NCBI RefSeq assembly: GCF_023656565.1
Contig: NZ_JAMOKG010000002.1
Span: forward strand, 936,030 to 1,000,029
DNA: 64,000 nucleotides
DNA from: Flavobacterium tyrosinilyticum
Lineage (GTDB): Bacteria > Bacteroidota > Bacteroidia > Flavobacteriales > Flavobacteriaceae
Direction: 5' to 3'
Both the position numbers and the translations under genes were made by a program. Shown here one piece after another: positions 61,397 through 64,000 of this stretch. The notes under the pieces are model-generated. The model saw only the letters and a program-made list of their open reading frames with translations. It was not told the origin of the DNA and did not search any database. The first letter of the stretch is position 1, and every line of letters begins with the position of its first letter.

Positions 61397-62152
61397 ATGC
61401 TTATGAAAATAGGATTAATCGGATTTGGGAAAACTGGAAAATCAGTAGCTTCAATACTATTAGAAAATAAAAAATTCAGCCTTGAATGGGTTTTAAGACA
61501 AAGCAATGTTTTGGAGCACAGATCAGTTCCCGAGTTTTTTGGAATCCAGTCAGACGAACCCGGCTTAATCTATTCCAGTTCGCATACCTCTGTTGAAGAA
61601 TTATTAGAAAAACATCCAGTAGATGTCATAATCGATTTTTCTTCTAGTGAAGGAATTTACACTTATGGAGAAACAGCTGCGAGGCACAAAGTGAAAATAA
61701 TTTCAGCCATTTCTCATTACAAGGAAAAAGAATTGAATTTATTGAAGAAACTGGCAGATAAAACTACCGTATTCTGGTCGCCAAATATCACCTTGGGCGT
61801 TAATTACTTATTGTTTGCCGCAAAATTTTTAAAGAAAATTGCACCTTGGGTAGATATTGAAGTAAATGAAGAGCACTTTAAAGCAAAAGAAGGAACGTCT
61901 GGAACCGCAGTAAAAATTGCAGAAGCACTAGATGTGGACAAAGAAGACATTAATGTTGTAAGGGCAGGAGGAATCGTTGGAAAACATGAAGTTATTTTTG
62001 GTTTTCCTTTTCAAACAGTGCGTTTAATACATGAATCGATTTCGAGAGAAGCTTTCGGAAACGGAGTTATTTTTGTAGCCGAAAATCTAAAAGAAAAAGA
62101 TAAAGGACTTTACAATTTTGAAGATATCTTGACGCCTTATTTTACGGTGTAA
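61397..62152 (+). CDS. DapB-like reductase with altered active site
   Basis: A 251-residue NAD(P)-binding protein with the fold and several motifs of 4-hydroxy-tetrahydrodipicolinate reductase: LIGFGKTGKSV at the N-terminus, SPNITLGVN (128-136), GTSGTAVKIAEAL and the C-terminal VGKHEVIFG with SREAFGNG. Key catalytic positions differ from E. coli DapB. The HH-x-x-K motif reads EEHFKAK, so His159 aligns with Glu and Lys163 with Ala, and the VxGTTG loop is replaced by IISAISHY. The length is normal. It may reduce another substrate or be a paralogue beside a canonical DapB elsewhere. A second ATG lies at 61403. Confidence 0.82.
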   Translation: MLMKIGLIGFGKTGKSVASILLENKKFSLEWVLRQSNVLEHRSVPEFFGIQSDEPGLIYSSSHTSVEELLEKHPVDVIIDFSSSEGIYTYGETAARHKVKIISAISHYKEKELNLLKKLADKTTVFWSPNITLGVNYLLFAAKFLKKIAPWVDIEVNEEHFKAKEGTSGTAVKIAEALDVDKEDINVVRAGGIVGKHEVIFGFPFQTVRLIHESISREAFGNGVIFVAENLKEKDKGLYNFEDILTPYFTV

Positions 62153-62165
62153 TTAAAATACATTT

Positions 62166-62252
62166 AATCTCGCAAAGACGCAAAGTCGCAAAGTTTTTCT
62201 TTTTTTAAGTTTTTTAGGTTTAAAACTTTGCTACTTTGCGTCTTTGCGAGAA
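62166..62252. repeat. CGCAAAGACGCAAAG inverted repeat
   Basis: TCTCGCAAAGACGCAAAGTC on the left and CTTTGCGTCTTTGCGAGA on the right with an AT-rich loop, between the convergent DapB-like and sdhB genes. It may serve as their terminator. Confidence 0.88.
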
Positions 62253-62262
62253 ATTCACTTAT

Positions 62263-63009
62263 TTACTTCCTAAAAGTCAAAGCCTTCATATATTCTAAAT
62301 TCATTTTAGCAATCGAAAGCACAGAAATGCCTTGTGGGCATTCGATTTCGCAGGCTCTGGTATCAGAGCAATTTCCGAAACCTTCTTCATCCATTTGTTT
62401 TACCATCGAAAGGGCACGTTTAGGAGCTTCTAATTTTCCTTGCGGTAAAAGTGCTAAATGAGTTATTTTGGCACCAACAAACAAAGCTGCGCTGGCATTT
62501 TTGCAGGAAGCAACACAGGCTCCGCATCCAATGCAGGCAGCCGCATCAAAAGCAGCTTCGGCGGTTTCGTATGAAACGGGAATGCTATTTGCTTCAGGCG
62601 CTTGACCTGTTGAAGCTCCAATAAAACCTCCTGCGGCTATTATCGAATCAAATGCTTTTCGATCAATTTTTAAATCTCTTAAAACAGGAAAAGCTTTCGC
62701 GCGAAAAGGCTCAATATAAATAGTATCTCCATCTTTAAAACTTCTCATATGAAGCTGGCAAGTTGTGGTGTTTTTTAGAGGGCCATGAGCTCGTCCGTTT
62801 ATCATTACGCCACATTGCCCGCAGATTCCCTCGCGACAATCGTGATCAAATTCAATAACACGTTCTCCTTGCTGAATAAGCGATTCATTCAAAAGATCCA
62901 GCATTTCTAGAAACGACATGTGTTCAGATACTCCATCAATTTCATAATCTGTCATTTCCCCTTTGGTAGAAGAATTAAACTGCCGCCATATTTTTAGATA
63001 AAGTTTCAT
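62263..63009 (-). CDS. sdhB: Succinate dehydrogenase/fumarate reductase iron-sulfur subunit
   Basis: A 248-residue membrane-associated electron-transfer subunit of complex II. The [2Fe-2S] ligands lie in CREGICGQCG with a distal Cys in TTTCQLH. The [4Fe-4S] motif is CIGCGACVASCKN, and the last cluster region reads CSDTRACEIECPQGI. The sequence and the order flavoprotein-then-iron-sulfur with a long insertion resemble type B fumarate-reductase-like succinate:quinone oxidoreductases of Bacteroidetes. It takes electrons from SdhA (encoded just upstream) to the cytochrome b subunit, which would lie beyond the window. A 90-bp repeat-filled gap separates it from sdhA. Confidence 0.95.
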   Translation of the reverse strand: MKLYLKIWRQFNSSTKGEMTDYEIDGVSEHMSFLEMLDLLNESLIQQGERVIEFDHDCREGICGQCGVMINGRAHGPLKNTTTCQLHMRSFKDGDTIYIEPFRAKAFPVLRDLKIDRKAFDSIIAAGGFIGASTGQAPEANSIPVSYETAEAAFDAAACIGCGACVASCKNASAALFVGAKITHLALLPQGKLEAPKRALSMVKQMDEEGFGNCSDTRACEIECPQGISVLSIAKMNLEYMKALTFRK

Positions 63010-63099
63010 ATATAATTGTGAATTATGAATTGTTAATTATAAATTAGATATCGCGATTTATGAGCTGTTAATTAATAATTTACAATTAACAATTCACCA
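63010..63099. repeat. AATTGTGAATTATGAATTG inverted repeat
   Basis: TATAATTGTGAATTATGAAT and GTTAATTATAAATTA on the left face ATTAATAATTTACAATTAAC and AATTCACCATTATT on the right. It fills the gap inside the sdhA-sdhB operon and is a family distinct from the GC-containing repeats elsewhere. Confidence 0.8.
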
Positions 63100-64000
63100 T
63101 TATTTATAGCTTCTCACCGCAAGTTCCACCGATTCAAATGTTAAAGGTTCTTTATGCAATTCAGGTTCGTTATTTAGACCTTTCCATTCCCAAGCCGATA
63201 CATAACAGAATTCAGCGTCATTGCGGACAGCTTCTCCGTCGGCGGTTTGGTATTCTTCTCTGAAATGAGCGCCACAGGATTCTTCGCGCTGTAAGGCATC
63301 GTAGCACATTAATTCGGCTAATTCAATGTAATCGGAAATTCTGCCCGCTTTTTCTAATTCGCTGTTTAAAGTATTATCTCCTGTAATTCTAAGATCTTTT
63401 TCGAAAGAAGTTTTAAGTTCCCGAATTTCGATAATTGCCTCTTCCAGTTTTTTTCTGCTTCGCGAAAGACCACATTTTTCATACAAAAGACGTCCGATTT
63501 TTTTATGAAAATAATCTGCTGAAAGCGTTCCGTTAGTATGTAGAAAACGATCTAACTGTCTTCTTACCGCATTTTCGGCTTCTTCAAAAGCAGGATGCGA
63601 AATGTCTGTTTTAGGTAAATTCAATTCACCTGCCAAATAATTCGGAATAGTATATGGCGCAATAAAATAGCCATCGACGCAAGCTTGAAGCAGCGAATTG
63701 GCACCGAGTCGGTTTGCGCCATGATCTGCAAAATTAGCTTCGCCTAAAGCAAATAAGCCTGGAATCGTAGTCATAAGTTCATAATCGACCCAAAGTCCGC
63801 CCATTGTGAAGTGTGCTGAAGGTGAAATCAGCATGGGTTCTTTATAAGCATTTATGCCCGTAATTTTTTCATACATGGCAAAAAGGTTGCTGTATTTGGC
63901 TTCGATTTTATCTTTTCCCTGCGCTTTAATAGCATCCGAGAAATCGAGATAAATAGCATTTTTCATGGGTCCAACGCCATGGCCAGCGTCGATTCTTTCT
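63100..64000 (-). CDS. sdhA: Succinate dehydrogenase/fumarate reductase flavoprotein subunit, partial
   Basis: The C-terminal 300 residues of SdhA; the gene continues past the right edge, since the frame stays open through the last base (reading ERIDAGHGVGPM before the first in-window Met). Visible are the flavoprotein motif TMGGLWVDYEL, FALGEANFADHGANRLGANS (FAD and active-site region) and the C-terminal helical domain with EESCGAHFREEYQ. The enzyme oxidises succinate to fumarate, passing electrons through covalently bound FAD to SdhB. The full protein is expected to be about 650-670 residues. Confidence 0.95.
   Translation of the reverse strand, partial: ERIDAGHGVGPMKNAIYLDFSDAIKAQGKDKIEAKYSNLFAMYEKITGINAYKEPMLISPSAHFTMGGLWVDYELMTTIPGLFALGEANFADHGANRLGANSLLQACVDGYFIAPYTIPNYLAGELNLPKTDISHPAFEEAENAVRRQLDRFLHTNGTLSADYFHKKIGRLLYEKCGLSRSRKKLEEAIIEIRELKTSFEKDLRITGDNTLNSELEKAGRISDYIELAELMCYDALQREESCGAHFREEYQTADGEAVRNDAEFCYVSAWEWKGLNNEPELHKEPLTFESVELAVRSYK

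Overview
The window is AT-rich chromosomal DNA of a Bacteroidota bacterium, most likely Flavobacterium or a close relative. The reasons are SusC/SusD pairs, an ECF sigma factor/FecR pair, Bacteroidetes-type porin and TonB-receptor families, A-rich gene starts with little Shine-Dalgarno signal, a promoter resembling TTG-N16-TAnnTTTG, and intergenic spaces filled with the AT-rich palindromic repeats common in flavobacterial genomes. I saw no rRNA, tRNA, transposase, phage or CRISPR. The right edge cuts sdhA.

Layout. 1-4.3 kb: an AraC regulator with a cupin, a zinc alcohol dehydrogenase and an aldo/keto reductase. 4.4-20 kb: a run of small genes of the kind seen in general-stress regulons (DUF4142 lipoprotein, DUF7218/Rho-N protein, topoisomerase IB, DUF1328 membrane peptide, DUF5661-like protein, very acidic protein, YciE/YciF-like ferritin fold, Fpg/Nei glycosylase, DUF72, PPOX-fold protein, SDR) plus a PAS-rich histidine kinase and a response regulator. 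20.4-27 kb: a five-gene signalling operon with two hybrid kinases, a lone receiver, CheR and a CheB lacking its receiver, and no chemoreceptor genes. 27-29 kb: two outer-membrane beta-barrel genes. 29.2-38.1 kb: a divalent-metal resistance locus (small Cys/His protein, CzcA-, CzcC- and CzcB-like efflux proteins, Zn/Cd-type P-type ATPase). 38.1-40.6 kb: a tautomerase, a DUF6624 protein and a VOC protein. 40.8-52.7 kb: an ECF sigma/FecR/SusC/SusD/lipoprotein/di-heme peroxidase cluster followed by an arylsulfatase. 53-60.5 kb: a cluster joining a TonB-dependent receptor to an ABC-2 transporter (ATPase and two DUF3526-type permeases), headed by a small Cys/His exported protein. 60.6-64 kb: DUF1810, a DapB-like reductase with altered catalytic residues, and sdhB/sdhA.

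The most unusual material is intergenic. At least six palindromic repeat families occur, with motifs such as GCAAAG-n-CGCAAAG, GATGCTAAGATTCTAAG, CGCAGATT and GTCATTTCGA. In places one family sits inside the loop of another, giving nested palindromes of 290-390 bp (35.6-36.0 kb and 18.9-19.2 kb). In the metal operon two repeat copies lie inside reading frames and encode the N-terminal parts of the TolC-like protein and of the CzcB-like lipoprotein, including most of the latter's signal peptide. Other points worth a look are the receptor/ABC-2 cluster with a palindrome at its promoter, a duplicated upstream region before two exported proteins, the orphan CheR/CheB operon and the altered DapB homologue.
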